64,000 bases of DNA from Halomonas ventosae (lineage in GTDB: Bacteria; Pseudomonadota; Gammaproteobacteria; Pseudomonadales; Halomonadaceae): NCBI RefSeq assembly GCF_004363555.1, contig NZ_SNZJ01000002.1, positions 223,676 to 287,675 of the forward strand. The letters are read 5' to 3'. This document shows, in pieces, positions 8,911 to 17,829 of the stretch. The position numbers and the translations under genes are program-made. Position 1 is the stretch's first letter. Each line of letters starts with the position of its first letter. The notes beneath the pieces were generated by a model. It had not been told where the DNA came from. It saw nothing but the letters and a program-made list of their open reading frames with translations, and ran no database searches.

Positions 8911-10116
8911 ATGTCCGACCACCCATCTCCCGCCGCCGGGTCCCTCGCGGGGATTCGTGTCATCGACCTGACCCGGGTGATCTCCGGCCCCTTCTGCACC
9001 CAGATCCTGGGCGACCATGGGGCCGAGGTGATCAAGCTGGAATCCCCGGGACGCGGCGACGTCGTGCGCGGCCAGGGCAACATGGTCAACGGCTTCAGCT
9101 GGTACTTCGCCCAGTTCAACCGTAACAAGCGCTCCATGACGCTGGACCTGCGCCAGGAGGCGGGCAGGGCGGTGCTCCGCCGGTTGCTCGAGGAGGCCGA
9201 TGTGCTGGTGGAGAACTTCCGGCCCGGCGTGCTGGCCAAGATGGGCCTCGATGACGAGACCCTTCGGGCACACTACCCGCGGCTGGTGGTCGGGCGCATC
9301 AACGGCTTCGGCTCCACCGGCCCCTATCGCGACCGCCCGGCCTATGACTTCATCGCCCAGGCCATGAGCGGTTTCATGGGCGTCAATGGCCCGGGCGACG
9401 GCGAGCCCATGCGGGCGGCCCCGCCGATCAGCGACATGGTGGCCAGCCAGAACCTGGCCTTCGGCATCTGTGCCGCCCTGGTCCGCCGGGAGCGCAGCGG
9501 TCAGGGGGATATCGTCGAGACCGCCCTGACCAATGGCCTGATCGGCATGATGGGGTACCTGGCCGCGGAGTACTTCGCCACCGACCGGGTGCCCGCGCGC
9601 ACCGGCAATGACCACCCGATGCTCTATCCCTACGGTCTCTTCCGGGCCAGCGATGGCGAGGTGGCCATAGCCCCCAGCAACGACGCCATGGTGGAGCGCC
9701 TGCTCAGGGCCCTGGAGATGCTGCACCTGCTGGACGACGAGCGCTTTGCCGACAATGCCCGGCGCATGGCCAACCGGGAGGCGCTGCGCGAGTGCCTGAC
9801 GGCGGTGACCGAGACGCGCAGCGTCGACGCCTGGATCGACCATCTCAACCGGGCCGGCGTGCCCTGCGGACGCGTCCACGACCTGCGCGAGACCTTTGCG
9901 GACCCCCAGGTCCAGGCACAGCAGATGCGGATCGAGCTCGACCAGGGCGAGCTCGGGCGGATTCCCGTGACCGGCTTCCCGGTGAAGATGCAGGAGGCCC
10001 CGGCGGCGGTGCACCATCCCGTGCCGCGTCTCGGCGAGCACACCCGCGAGGTCCTGGTGGAGCTCGGCCTCGATGATGGCGAGTTGAAGGCCCTGGAGGC
10101 GCAGGGCGTGATTTGA
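8911..10116 (+). CDS. Class III (CaiB/BaiF-type) CoA-transferase
   Basis: 401 residues; transfers CoA between carboxylic acids. The N-terminus GIRVIDLTRVISGPFCTQIL and GAEVIKLESPGRGD are family hallmarks; the catalytic Asp is probably Asp146 in RPAYDFIAQAMSG. Full family length with the C-terminal VPCGRVHDL and GxHTREVL-type end (GEHTREVLVELG). Two bases after the lyase and about 100 before the binding-protein gene. The parsimonious role is to activate the transported acid with succinyl-CoA or acetyl-CoA so that the lyase can cleave it; the donor cannot be read from sequence. Confidence 0.93.
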   Translation: MSDHPSPAAGSLAGIRVIDLTRVISGPFCTQILGDHGAEVIKLESPGRGDVVRGQGNMVNGFSWYFAQFNRNKRSMTLDLRQEAGRAVLRRLLEEADVLVENFRPGVLAKMGLDDETLRAHYPRLVVGRINGFGSTGPYRDRPAYDFIAQAMSGFMGVNGPGDGEPMRAAPPISDMVASQNLAFGICAALVRRERSGQGDIVETALTNGLIGMMGYLAAEYFATDRVPARTGNDHPMLYPYGLFRASDGEVAIAPSNDAMVERLLRALEMLHLLDDERFADNARRMANREALRECLTAVTETRSVDAWIDHLNRAGVPCGRVHDLRETFADPQVQAQQMRIELDQGELGRIPVTGFPVKMQEAPAAVHHPVPRLGEHTREVLVELGLDDGELKALEAQGVI

Positions 10117-10216
10117 ACCTACCCTGCAGAGGGTCCCGGGCCCGGTGGGGCGCGTGGCCATGACAACCGTCGCGATAGAAGACAGTCGCTATAACAACAA
10201 CAGGAGGATCAACCAG

Positions 10217-11212
10217 ATGCCAACCAAGAAGCACGCCACCCGGAGACTTGCCGCCTCTGCCCTGCTCGGCCTCGGCCTGGTTGCCGGTATGCCGGCCCAT
10301 GCCCTGCCCATCAGCGAGTGCATCGCCCCGGCGGATCCCGGCGGAGGCTGGGACTTCACCTGCCGCTCGGTAGGCAAGCTGCTGCTCGACCTCGAGCTGA
10401 CGGACGGGCCGGTGCAGGTCACCAACATGCCGGGCGGGGTGGGCGCCGTGGCCTTCGCCAACGTCGAGAGTAACCGTGCCGATGACAGCGACCTGATCGT
10501 CGCCACCAGCACCGTGGGGGTCACCCAGATCGCCCAGGGCAAGTATCCCGGCGGCGCCGACACCATGCGCTGGCTGGCCATGCTCGGCACCGACGTGGGC
10601 GTCATCCTGGTCGACGACGAGAGTGAGTACCAGAGCCTCGAGCAACTGCTCGAGACCATGGTCGAGGATCCGGGGGCCCTGGCTGTCGCGGGCTCCAGCG
10701 GGGCCGGCGGCTGGGACCACATCCGGGCGCTGATGCTGGCCAAGGCCGCCGGCATGCCGGATGACCAGATCGGCAGCCTGCGCTGGGTGCAGTTCGATGG
10801 GGGCGGCCCCGCCGTGACCCAGATGATGGGCGGCCATGTGGATGTGGTCTCCACCGACCTGGGGGAGATCGCCGGCTTCATCGAGTCGGGCGACGTGCGC
10901 GTGCTGGGGGTGCTCTCCGAGGAGCCGCTGCCCGAGCCCTTCGCCGAGCTTCCCACCGCCGCCTCCCAGGGCTATGACGTGGCCGGTTACAACTGGCGAG
11001 GCTTCTATACCGGCGGCGAGGTCTCCGACGCGGACTACGCCGCCCTGGTGGAGGACCTCCAGGCGCTCTACGACAGCGACGAGTGGAAGGAGGTCGCCCA
11101 GCAGAACGGCCTGGTCCCCCTGTGGCGCGGCGGTGACGAGTTCGATGCCTTCGTCCGCGACTCCATCGACGAGGTGGAGGCCATTTCCCGGGAGATCGGG
11201 GTCATCCAGTGA
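10217..11212 (+). CDS. tctC: TTT transporter periplasmic binding protein (TctC family)
   Basis: 331 residues. Signal peptide (KKHATRRLAASALLGLGLVA, cleavage near AHA-L), then ECIAPADPGGGWDFTCRSVG, the conserved PGGGWD binding motif of Bug/TctC proteins, and the GGVGAVAFANV and SSGAGGWDHI motifs. It delivers a carboxylate to TctAB. Start: ATG at 10217 with AGGAGG 11 bases upstream; an earlier in-frame start would displace the signal peptide. It overlaps tctB by four bases (GTGA). Confidence 0.94.
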   Translation: MPTKKHATRRLAASALLGLGLVAGMPAHALPISECIAPADPGGGWDFTCRSVGKLLLDLELTDGPVQVTNMPGGVGAVAFANVESNRADDSDLIVATSTVGVTQIAQGKYPGGADTMRWLAMLGTDVGVILVDDESEYQSLEQLLETMVEDPGALAVAGSSGAGGWDHIRALMLAKAAGMPDDQIGSLRWVQFDGGGPAVTQMMGGHVDVVSTDLGEIAGFIESGDVRVLGVLSEEPLPEPFAELPTAASQGYDVAGYNWRGFYTGGEVSDADYAALVEDLQALYDSDEWKEVAQQNGLVPLWRGGDEFDAFVRDSIDEVEAISREIGVIQ

Positions 11213-11685
11213 GTGATCCCCTGCAGGAGGACGCCGGGCGAGTGCCCGGCGTCATCGGCGACCGCATCGCCGGGGCCCTGTTGCTGGTGCTGGCGGTGGG
11301 GGGCTGGTGGCTCTCCCACGACCTGGAGTCGGGCTTCATGCAGCCCATCGGGCCGGGCGAATACCCGCGCCTGATCAGCCTGCCCCTGGCGGGGCTGTCG
11401 CTGCTGCTGATCCTGCGTCCCGGCGTCAACCAGCGCTGGCCGGGTCGCGCCGCCCTGCTGCGCCAAGGGCTGACCCTGCTGGTGCTGGCGAGCTTTGCCG
11501 GCCTGGTCAAGCCGCTCGGCTTCCTGCCGGCCTCCCTGGTGGCGGTGGTGCTGCTGGTTCGCCTGTTCGGGGTGGCCTGGAAGGCCGCCCTGGTCAGCGG
11601 CGCCGTGCTCGCCCTGGCCCTCTACGCGCTCTTCGAATTCGCCCTCGGTATTCCGCTTCCCGACATGCCGGGCCTGGACTGGTAA
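11209..11685 (+). CDS. tctB: TTT transporter small membrane subunit (TctB family)
   Basis: 158 residues, GTG start overlapping the tctC stop. Four hydrophobic segments (AGALLLVLAVGGWW; LISLPLAGLSLLLIL; LTLLVLASFAGLV; ALVSGAVLALALYALF) as in TctB. The motif PIGPGEYPRLISLPLAG is typical. It forms the permease with TctA, encoded 9 bases downstream. Confidence 0.92.
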   Translation: MSDPLQEDAGRVPGVIGDRIAGALLLVLAVGGWWLSHDLESGFMQPIGPGEYPRLISLPLAGLSLLLILRPGVNQRWPGRAALLRQGLTLLVLASFAGLVKPLGFLPASLVAVVLLVRLFGVAWKAALVSGAVLALALYALFEFALGIPLPDMPGLDW

Positions 11686-11694
11686 CGCCGCGAC

Positions 11695-13191
11695 ATGGAT
11701 ATCCTCGCCTTCCTCGCCCAGGGCTTTGCCGTGGCCCTGGAGCCCCAGAACCTCTTCCTCGCCTTCATCGGCTGTGTCATCGGCACCCTGATCGGCGCGC
11801 TGCCCGGCCTGGGGCCGGTCAACGGCGTGGCGCTGATGATCCCGCTCTCCTTCAACTTCGGCCTGCCGGCCACGGGGGCGCTGATCCTGCTGGTCAGCGT
11901 CTACTACGGCTGCATGTATGGCGGACGCATCAGTTCCATCGTGCTCAATATCCCCGGCGACGAGCCGGCCATGATGACCACTCTGGACGGCTATCCCATG
12001 GCACTGCAGGGGCGGGGCGGCGAGGCGCTGGGACTCTCCGCGGTGGCCTCCTTCGTCGGCGCCGCGGTGGCCACCCTGGGGCTGGCGCTGTTCGCCCCCC
12101 TGCTGGTCCAGTTTGCCATCCGCTTCGGCCCGGCGGAGTACTTCGCGCTGTTCGTGCTGGCCTTCGCCACCATCGGCGGGGTCACCGGCGGCAGCCTGGT
12201 CAAGAGCTTCATCGCGGCCTTCCTGGGGCTGCTGCTGGGCAGCGTCGGCATCGATGCGGTGAGCGGGGTGCCGCGCTATACCTTCGGGCTCTACGAGCTC
12301 TACGACGGCATCGACTTCATCGTGGCCCTGGTGGGGCTGTTCGCCATCTCGGAGTGCCTGATCTACCTGGAGGACATTCGCGGCACCAGCCGCCCGACCC
12401 TGAAGCTTGGCTCGGCGATGCCCGGCGTGCGCTCCGCCGGCCACTGCGCGCCGACCATCGCCCGCGGCTCGCTGATCGGCTTCGTGGCCGGGGTGCTGCC
12501 CGGGGCGGGTGCGGCGCTGGGCAGCTTCCTCGCCTACATGCTCGAGAAGCGCTGGGTCGGGCGTGGCGGTCGCTTCGGCGAGGGGGATCCGCGCGGCGTG
12601 GCGGCGCCCGAGGCGGGCAACAACGCCGCCGCCGGCGGGGCGCTGATTCCCATGCTGTCGCTGGGCATCCCCGGCAGCGGCACCACGGCGATCCTGCTGG
12701 CGCTGCTGCTGTCGATGAACATCACCCCGGGGCCGCTGCTCTTCGAACAGCAGCCGGAGATGGTGTGGGGGCTGGTGGCGGCGCTGGTGATCGGCAACTT
12801 CGTGCTGCTGGTGCTCAACGTGCCGCTGGTGAGCCTGTTTGCCAGGGTGCTGCTGGCGCCGGGCTGGTTCCTGATGCCGATGGTGGTGATGGTGGCCTTC
12901 GTCGGCGTCTACTCGCTCAACAACAGCGCCTTCGACCTCTACATGATGCTGGGCTTCGGGGTGCTGGGCTATGCGCTGCGCAAGCTGGAGATCCCCACGG
13001 TGCCGGTGGTGCTGGGCCTGCTGCTGGGCGGACAGATGGAGTTCAACCTGCGCCGCGCCATGGCGATCTCGGGCGGGGAGTGGAGCATCCTGTGGAGCAG
13101 CGGCATCTCGGTGGGCATCTACCTCTTCGCCGTCACCCTGATCGTCGCCGGCCTGGTCTACTCCTGGCTGGTCAGGGGGCGCCTCGCCTAG
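11695..13191 (+). CDS. tctA: TTT transporter large membrane subunit (TctA family)
   Basis: 498 residues with about twelve membrane segments. Conserved TctA motifs are readable: GTLIGALPGLGPVNGVALMIPL near residues 30–50, YYGCMYGGRISSIVLNIPGD, and in the second half GVLPGAGAALGSF and LGIPGSGTTAILLALL, the inverted repeat of the first. Completes the secondary, ion-driven carboxylate importer. Last gene of the probable lyase–CoA-transferase–tctCBA operon; dgt follows after 64 bases. Confidence 0.96.
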   Translation: MDILAFLAQGFAVALEPQNLFLAFIGCVIGTLIGALPGLGPVNGVALMIPLSFNFGLPATGALILLVSVYYGCMYGGRISSIVLNIPGDEPAMMTTLDGYPMALQGRGGEALGLSAVASFVGAAVATLGLALFAPLLVQFAIRFGPAEYFALFVLAFATIGGVTGGSLVKSFIAAFLGLLLGSVGIDAVSGVPRYTFGLYELYDGIDFIVALVGLFAISECLIYLEDIRGTSRPTLKLGSAMPGVRSAGHCAPTIARGSLIGFVAGVLPGAGAALGSFLAYMLEKRWVGRGGRFGEGDPRGVAAPEAGNNAAAGGALIPMLSLGIPGSGTTAILLALLLSMNITPGPLLFEQQPEMVWGLVAALVIGNFVLLVLNVPLVSLFARVLLAPGWFLMPMVVMVAFVGVYSLNNSAFDLYMMLGFGVLGYALRKLEIPTVPVVLGLLLGGQMEFNLRRAMAISGGEWSILWSSGISVGIYLFAVTLIVAGLVYSWLVRGRLA

Positions 13192-13255
13192 GCCGTCCGG
13201 GCTGGGCGACGGCGTCCGGGGCTGCCAGAATGGGCCATCCAAGGAGAGAACGCCC

Positions 13256-14605
13256 ATGACGCAGATGAGCTGGGAGCGGCTGCTCGACCCGGGGCGCCTG
13301 CACGACCGGCGCGGCGAGCGCCCCGGCGGGGGCCGCGACGAGATCGGCCGCAGCCCCTTCCACAAGGATCACGACCGCATCGTCTTCGCCGGTTCCTTCC
13401 GGCGACTGGGGCGCAAGACCCAGGTCCACCCGCTGACCGACAACGACCATATCCACACCCGCCTGACCCACTCCCTGGAGGTGGGCTGCGTGGGACGCTC
13501 GCTGGGCATGATCGTCGGCGAGCGGCTCAGCGGCCGCCTGCCCGACTGGATCACCCCGGCGGACCTGGGGGTGATCGTCCAGGCCGCCTGCCTGGGCCAC
13601 GACATCGGCAACCCGCCCTTCGGCCATGCCGGCGAGTACGCCATCCGCGACTGGTTCGCCCGGGCCGCGGCCGATGGCAGCGGCCTGCTGGAGGGGCTCT
13701 CGGCCCCCGAGCGCCAGGACCTGCTCACCTACGAGGGCAATGCCCAGGGCTTTCGCATCGTCACCCAGGTGGAGTACAACCAGTTCCGCGGCGGCATGCG
13801 CCTGACCACGGCGACGCTCGGCACCCTGCTCAAGTACCCCTGGACCGTGGAGCACGGCGGGGCGGCCGGCAAGTTCGGCTGCTACCAGAGCGAGCGCGAG
13901 CTGCTGGCCGAGGTGGCCGAGCGGCTGGGCCTGCTGCCCCGCGGCGAGGGGCGCTGGTGCCGCCACCCGCTGGCCTGGCTGGTGGAGGCCGCCGACGACA
14001 TCTGCTACGCGCTGCTTGACCTGGAGGATGGCCTGGAGATGGGCATCCTGCGCTACGAGGAGGTGGCCGGGATCCTGATCCAGATCGCCGGCGGCGAGCC
14101 GACCGACTATGCCGCCATGCAGCGCCACGGAGTCTCCCAGAGGCGGCGCATCGCCGCGCTGCGCGGGGCGGCCATGGAGCGGGCGGTGAACGACGTGGGG
14201 GCGGTGTTCGTGCAGCACGAGGCCGAGCTGCTGGGCGGGCGCCTCAAGGATGACCTGCTGGAACTCTGCCATCCGGACCTGGGCTGGGGCGTGAAGGCGG
14301 CCAAGCAGCTGGCTCGGGAGCGGATCTTCCAGAACGAGCGCAAGGCCAAGCTGGAGATCGGGGCCTATACCACTCTCGGCATCTTGCTCGAGGCCTTTAT
14401 CGGGGCGGCCCACGAGTTGCACCACCATGGGCGCTCCACCTTCAAGCACCAGCGCGTGCTGGCGCTGATCGGCGAGAACACGCCGCGCCCCTCCTGGAGC
14501 CTCTACGACAGCTACCGGCGGATGCTCGACTTCATCGGCGGCATGACCGACCACTATGCCGTTGACCTCGCCCAGGAGATGGGCGGCCGGCTGCGGGGGG
14601 ATTGA
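13256..14605 (+). CDS. dgt: dGTP triphosphohydrolase-like HD protein
   Basis: 449 residues; hydrolyses dNTPs (classically dGTP) to nucleoside and tripolyphosphate, tuning dNTP pools. HD-domain ligands: His in HTRLTHSLEVG, HD pair in CLGHDIGNPPFGHAGE, and a distal Asp in WLVEAADDICYALLDLEDG. The N-terminus RSPFHKDHDRIVFAGSFRRLG is typical of Dgt. Start ATG at 13256 with AAGGAGAG upstream. Dgt-type enzymes have been linked to phage restriction in other bacteria, but nothing here shows that role. The RNase T2 gene starts 2 bases after its stop. Confidence 0.93.
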   Translation: MTQMSWERLLDPGRLHDRRGERPGGGRDEIGRSPFHKDHDRIVFAGSFRRLGRKTQVHPLTDNDHIHTRLTHSLEVGCVGRSLGMIVGERLSGRLPDWITPADLGVIVQAACLGHDIGNPPFGHAGEYAIRDWFARAAADGSGLLEGLSAPERQDLLTYEGNAQGFRIVTQVEYNQFRGGMRLTTATLGTLLKYPWTVEHGGAAGKFGCYQSERELLAEVAERLGLLPRGEGRWCRHPLAWLVEAADDICYALLDLEDGLEMGILRYEEVAGILIQIAGGEPTDYAAMQRHGVSQRRRIAALRGAAMERAVNDVGAVFVQHEAELLGGRLKDDLLELCHPDLGWGVKAAKQLARERIFQNERKAKLEIGAYTTLGILLEAFIGAAHELHHHGRSTFKHQRVLALIGENTPRPSWSLYDSYRRMLDFIGGMTDHYAVDLAQEMGGRLRGD

Positions 14606-14607
14606 GC

Positions 14608-15381
14608 ATGCGCGCCTGGTGCCGGCCGCTGCTGGGCCTGGCGGCGGCCCTGCTGGCCAGCCTCGCGCTGGCACAGGAACCCCTCGAGGGGCTGCCGGGC
14701 GAGGGCTTCGACCACTACACCCTGGCGCTGACCTGGCACCCCGGCTTCTGCGCGAGCCGCTCGCGCCCGCCCCGGGAGTGCCGTGAGCCGGACCTGCGCG
14801 AGGGGGCCGAGCGGGGCTTCGTGCTGCATGGCCTCTGGCCCTCGCTGCCCGAGCGCTTCGCCGCGCGTGGCGTCGACCGGCGCCGCTGGTGGCGCGAGGG
14901 CTGTTTCCTCGAGACGCCGCGGCCCGACGGCAGCTTCTGCCGCGCCCATCCGCCCCTCGACCTGCCGGCGGCGCTGGGGGAGGCGCTGGACGCCGCCATG
15001 CCGGGGCGTGCCAGCTGCCTGGACCGCTACCAGTATGCCAAGCACGCCGCCTGCCTGGCGCTGCCCGAGGCGGGGTACTTCTCTGCCTCGGTGGCACTGC
15101 TGGAGAGGGTCAACGCCAGTGCCTTCGCGGCCTTCGTGACCCTCAACCAGGGCGGCGAGGTGGGGCGCAATGCGCTGATCAATGCCTTCGAGGCGGCCTT
15201 CGGCGAGGACACGGGGCGTGCACTGCGCCTGGAGTGCCGCGGGCGCGGCAATCGCCTGCTCACCGAGGTGCGCATTGGCATCGATGCCGCTCGCCTGGCG
15301 GCATTCCCGGCGGCCGAGAGCCTGGTGCGCCAGGATCGCGGCCGCTGCGCGACCCGGGTGCGCATCGCCACCTTCGACTGA
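14608..15381 (+). CDS. Secreted RNase T2 family ribonuclease
   Basis: 257 residues, resembling E. coli RNase I. Signal peptide (PLLGLAAALLASLALA, cleavage near LAQ-E). Catalytic blocks CAS I (FVLHGLWPSLP, His) and CAS II (YQYAKHAACLAL, Lys-His); a glycine common after KH is Ala here. Conserved cysteines (GFCASRS, PRECREP, ASCLDRY, RGRCATR) suggest disulfides and periplasmic activity. It cleaves RNA through 2',3'-cyclic phosphates, probably scavenging. ATG at 14608; the stop abuts that of the convergent NERD gene. Confidence 0.93.
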   Translation: MRAWCRPLLGLAAALLASLALAQEPLEGLPGEGFDHYTLALTWHPGFCASRSRPPRECREPDLREGAERGFVLHGLWPSLPERFAARGVDRRRWWREGCFLETPRPDGSFCRAHPPLDLPAALGEALDAAMPGRASCLDRYQYAKHAACLALPEAGYFSASVALLERVNASAFAAFVTLNQGGEVGRNALINAFEAAFGEDTGRALRLECRGRGNRLLTEVRIGIDAARLAAFPAAESLVRQDRGRCATRVRIATFD

Positions 15382-16293
15382 TCAAACCGAGGGGCCCTCC
15401 AGGGGCGGCAGCTCCAGCAGGCTGGCACGATGGCGCAGGGCCGTGATCACGGCGTCGTGGGTGGCGTCGTCGACCTCGCCCAGCCGGGTCGCGGTGAGCC
15501 GCCGGGCCAGGTCGCCGCCACCCACCACCAGCAGGTCGTCCGGCGCCTGGCTGGCGTCGATCTCCCAGCCGGGCAGGGCCAGCACGCCCTTGACCGGCAC
15601 CGGGCCGCCGACCTGGTGCTCGAGCCAGCCGGTCAGCCAGCGCGTGGCCTGGCGGGTCTTGCGCAGCGGCCGTCGCTCGCTCCAGCCCGGGAAGCGCAGG
15701 CGGTCCGACTCCACGGCGACCAGGTTGACCTCGCGGCCGCCGGGGGTGATGGCGGGGGTGCGGGCGCGGGTCTCGACCACGAAGATGCCGTGGGGGGTGA
15801 CCGCCACATGGTCGATGGTATAGCCATCGCCGGGCACGTCGTGGAAGACGTAGTAGGGGTGAACCTCGGGGCGGATCAGCCGCTCGAGCTCCTGGCCCAC
15901 GGCGAGCTCGCAGGCCAGTCCCAGCTTCAGCCGGCGGATGCGCTGGAAGTCGCGGATCAGCAGGAAGCAGAACACCAGCGCCAGCAGGGTGCAGAGCGCG
16001 CCGTAGAGCGCCCACTCGATCCAGTCCTGTTCGCTGGAGAAGAGCATGCGGCCCATGCCGTAGACCAGCGGCGCCAGGGTGACGATGGGGCCCAGGGCGC
16101 CGTCGAGGAAGAGCCCGGCGAAGGCGCGGTCGAGGCGGTCGCGCAGGGCCTGGCCCGGCTCGCGCAGCGGGTGGGCGTCGAAGGGCGAGCGTACCCGGGC
16201 ATCGTGCAGGTTGCGCAGCGCCACCACGATCACCGCGGTGGCCGCCAGCGGGAACAGGAAGATCAGCGGGAGCAGGTATTCCAGCCAGGCCAT
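15382..16293 (-). CDS. Membrane-anchored NERD (nuclease-related) domain protein
   Basis: 303 residues. Residues 1–28 form a membrane segment (LLPLIFLFPLAATAVIVVAL), with a second hydrophobic pair around 85–125, then a NERD domain: ELAVGQELERL, HDVPGDGYTIDHVAVTPHGIFV and VETRART. The D-x-V-x(n)-E-T-R arrangement resembles the PD-(D/E)XK-like core, although the canonical Lys is Arg. Function is unknown; NERD proteins are proposed DNA-processing enzymes and occur both in housekeeping and defence contexts. Its stop touches the RNase T2 stop. Confidence 0.85.
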   Translation of the reverse strand: MAWLEYLLPLIFLFPLAATAVIVVALRNLHDARVRSPFDAHPLREPGQALRDRLDRAFAGLFLDGALGPIVTLAPLVYGMGRMLFSSEQDWIEWALYGALCTLLALVFCFLLIRDFQRIRRLKLGLACELAVGQELERLIRPEVHPYYVFHDVPGDGYTIDHVAVTPHGIFVVETRARTPAITPGGREVNLVAVESDRLRFPGWSERRPLRKTRQATRWLTGWLEHQVGGPVPVKGVLALPGWEIDASQAPDDLLVVGGGDLARRLTATRLGEVDDATHDAVITALRHRASLLELPPLEGPSV

Positions 16294-16407
16294 CGGGATT
16301 CCTTGCCCTGAGGGGGAGCGCCCATTCTAGACAACCTCCCCCTCGCGGGGCCATGCTCTTTCGGCGTGGCAGGCGAGGGGCGAGCGATGGGGCATGAGGA
16401 GGCAGGC

Positions 16408-17829
16408 GTGAGACAGGCGACGACAGCGACACCGGCCCATGACCTCGAGGCGCTCGCCGCCTTCGTTGCGCGGTACCCGCGCCTGGCGGTGCTCACCGGC
16501 GCCGGCATCAGCACCGCCAGCGGCATCCCCGACTATCGCGACGACCGCGGCGACTGGAAGCGCCCGCCGCCGATGCAGCACCAGGTGTTCATGGCCAGCC
16601 ATGCGGCGCGCCAGCGCTACTGGGCACGGGCCCTGGTGGGTTTTCGTGCCCTGCAGGAGGCCAGGCCCAATGCAGCCCACGAGGCCCTGGCGCGCCTCGA
16701 GGCGTTGGGCCACGTGAACGGCGTGATCACCCAGAACGTCGATGGCCTGCACCAGCGGGCCGGCTCGCGGCGGGTGATCGACCTGCACGGCCGCGCCGAC
16801 ATGGTGCGCTGCATGGGCTGCGGTGCCCGGCGCATGCGCCATGACCTGCATGCCGAACTGGCCGCCCGCAACCCCCGCTGGCTGGAGGCCGGGGCCCGGG
16901 CGGCTCCGGACGGCGACGCCGACCTGGAGGCCGACTTCTCGGGGTTCCGGGTGCCCGGGTGCACGCGCTGCGGCGACGGTATCTACAAGCCCGACGTGGT
17001 GTTCTTCGGCGACAGCGTGCCGCGCGCCACCGTGGAGGCCGCCTTCGCCCTGCAGGCCCAGAGCGATGCGCTGCTGGTGGTGGGCTCCTCGCTGATGGTC
17101 TTCTCGGGCTTCCGCTTCGCCCGGGCGGCGGCCCGGGAGGGCCAGCCCATCGCCTGTCTCAATCTCGGCCGTACCCGGGCCGATGACCTCTATGCGCTCA
17201 AGGTCCAGGCCCCGGCCGAGACCCTGGGCGCCCTGTGCGGGATGCTGGAAGGGGGGCACCCCGGGGCCTCAGCCGCCGGCCAGCCTGACCCGGTAGCCGC
17301 GCTTCTCGAGCTCGCCCTTGAGCAGCTCGCGGTGGTCGCCCTGGATCTCGACGACGCCCTCCTTGACCGCCCCGCCGGTGCCGCAGCGCTTCTTGAGCGC
17401 CTTGGCCAGGGCCTTGAGCTCGGCCTCGGGCAGCGGGATACCCTCGAGGGTGGTCACGCCCTTGCCCTTGCGGCCGCTGGTCTCGCGGCGGATGCGCACG
17501 ATGCCGTCCAGTTCGGCCAGGCGGGCCTTTTCGGCCTGCTCGGCACACGCGCACTCGGCCAGGGGCCGGCGGCACTCCGGGCAGGTATCGCCATGTTCGG
17601 TGGAGTAGACCAGCCCGCCGAGCTGGTCCTTCAGGGTTGCCATGTGGAGCTCCTCGCGTTCGAGAGTGTCCGGGCGATGATAGCCCCGCCGTCGGGTGGC
17701 TGCATCCGTGGAAGAACCTGTCCACAGGCGGTCTGTCGGGAAGGGGGTGTGGATATCAGGCGTGGGCGGCCAGGGCACGCCCAGTCTCCAGGTGGCCGAT
17801 CACCGTGGGCAGCTGGAACATGTTGCTGA
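16408..17829 (+). CDS. Sir2-family NAD-dependent protein deacylase with run-on C-terminus
   Basis: Sirtuin domain (to about codon 285, position ~17260): LTGAGISTASGIPDYRD, TQNVDGLHQRAGS with catalytic-loop His in IDLHG, a Cys4 zinc site (CMGC and CTRCGDG), KPDVVFFGD and VVGSSLMVFSGFRF. It removes acyl groups from lysines using NAD+. Start: GTG at 16408 with AGGAGG five bases upstream; ATG at 16387 is the alternative. Oddity: after LGALCGMLEGG the frame has no stop and continues about 190 codons to 17829, wholly antisense to yciH and into the 3' end of the phosphatase gene. The tail is Leu/Ala/Gly-rich with no recognisable domain. A G6 run at 17250–17255 sits where a sirtuin should end, so a frameshift or sequencing error is possible. 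Confidence 0.85.
   Translation: MRQATTATPAHDLEALAAFVARYPRLAVLTGAGISTASGIPDYRDDRGDWKRPPPMQHQVFMASHAARQRYWARALVGFRALQEARPNAAHEALARLEALGHVNGVITQNVDGLHQRAGSRRVIDLHGRADMVRCMGCGARRMRHDLHAELAARNPRWLEAGARAAPDGDADLEADFSGFRVPGCTRCGDGIYKPDVVFFGDSVPRATVEAAFALQAQSDALLVVGSSLMVFSGFRFARAAAREGQPIACLNLGRTRADDLYALKVQAPAETLGALCGMLEGGHPGASAAGQPDPVAALLELALEQLAVVALDLDDALLDRPAGAAALLERLGQGLELGLGQRDTLEGGHALALAAAGLAADAHDAVQFGQAGLFGLLGTRALGQGPAALRAGIAMFGGVDQPAELVLQGCHVELLAFESVRAMIAPPSGGCIRGRTCPQAVCREGGVDIRRGRPGHAQSPGGRSPWAAGTCC
17269..17643 (-). CDS. yciH: SUI1/YciH family translation factor
   Basis: 124 residues starting MATLKDQLGGLVYSTEHG, the family's N-terminus. A CPEC...CAC cluster lies around residues 20–32; the SUI1/eIF1 fold follows with RRETSGRKGKGVTTLEGI and KKRCGTGGAVKEGVVEIQGD. 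Bacterial YciH resembles eIF1 and influences start-site fidelity or stress translation. ATG at 17641–17643; an upstream in-frame start at 17778 would add an unrelated tail. Its whole length is antisense to the sirtuin run-on; codon content and domain make this strand the real gene. Confidence 0.95.
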   Translation of the reverse strand: MATLKDQLGGLVYSTEHGDTCPECRRPLAECACAEQAEKARLAELDGIVRIRRETSGRKGKGVTTLEGIPLPEAELKALAKALKKRCGTGGAVKEGVVEIQGDHRELLKGELEKRGYRVRLAGG

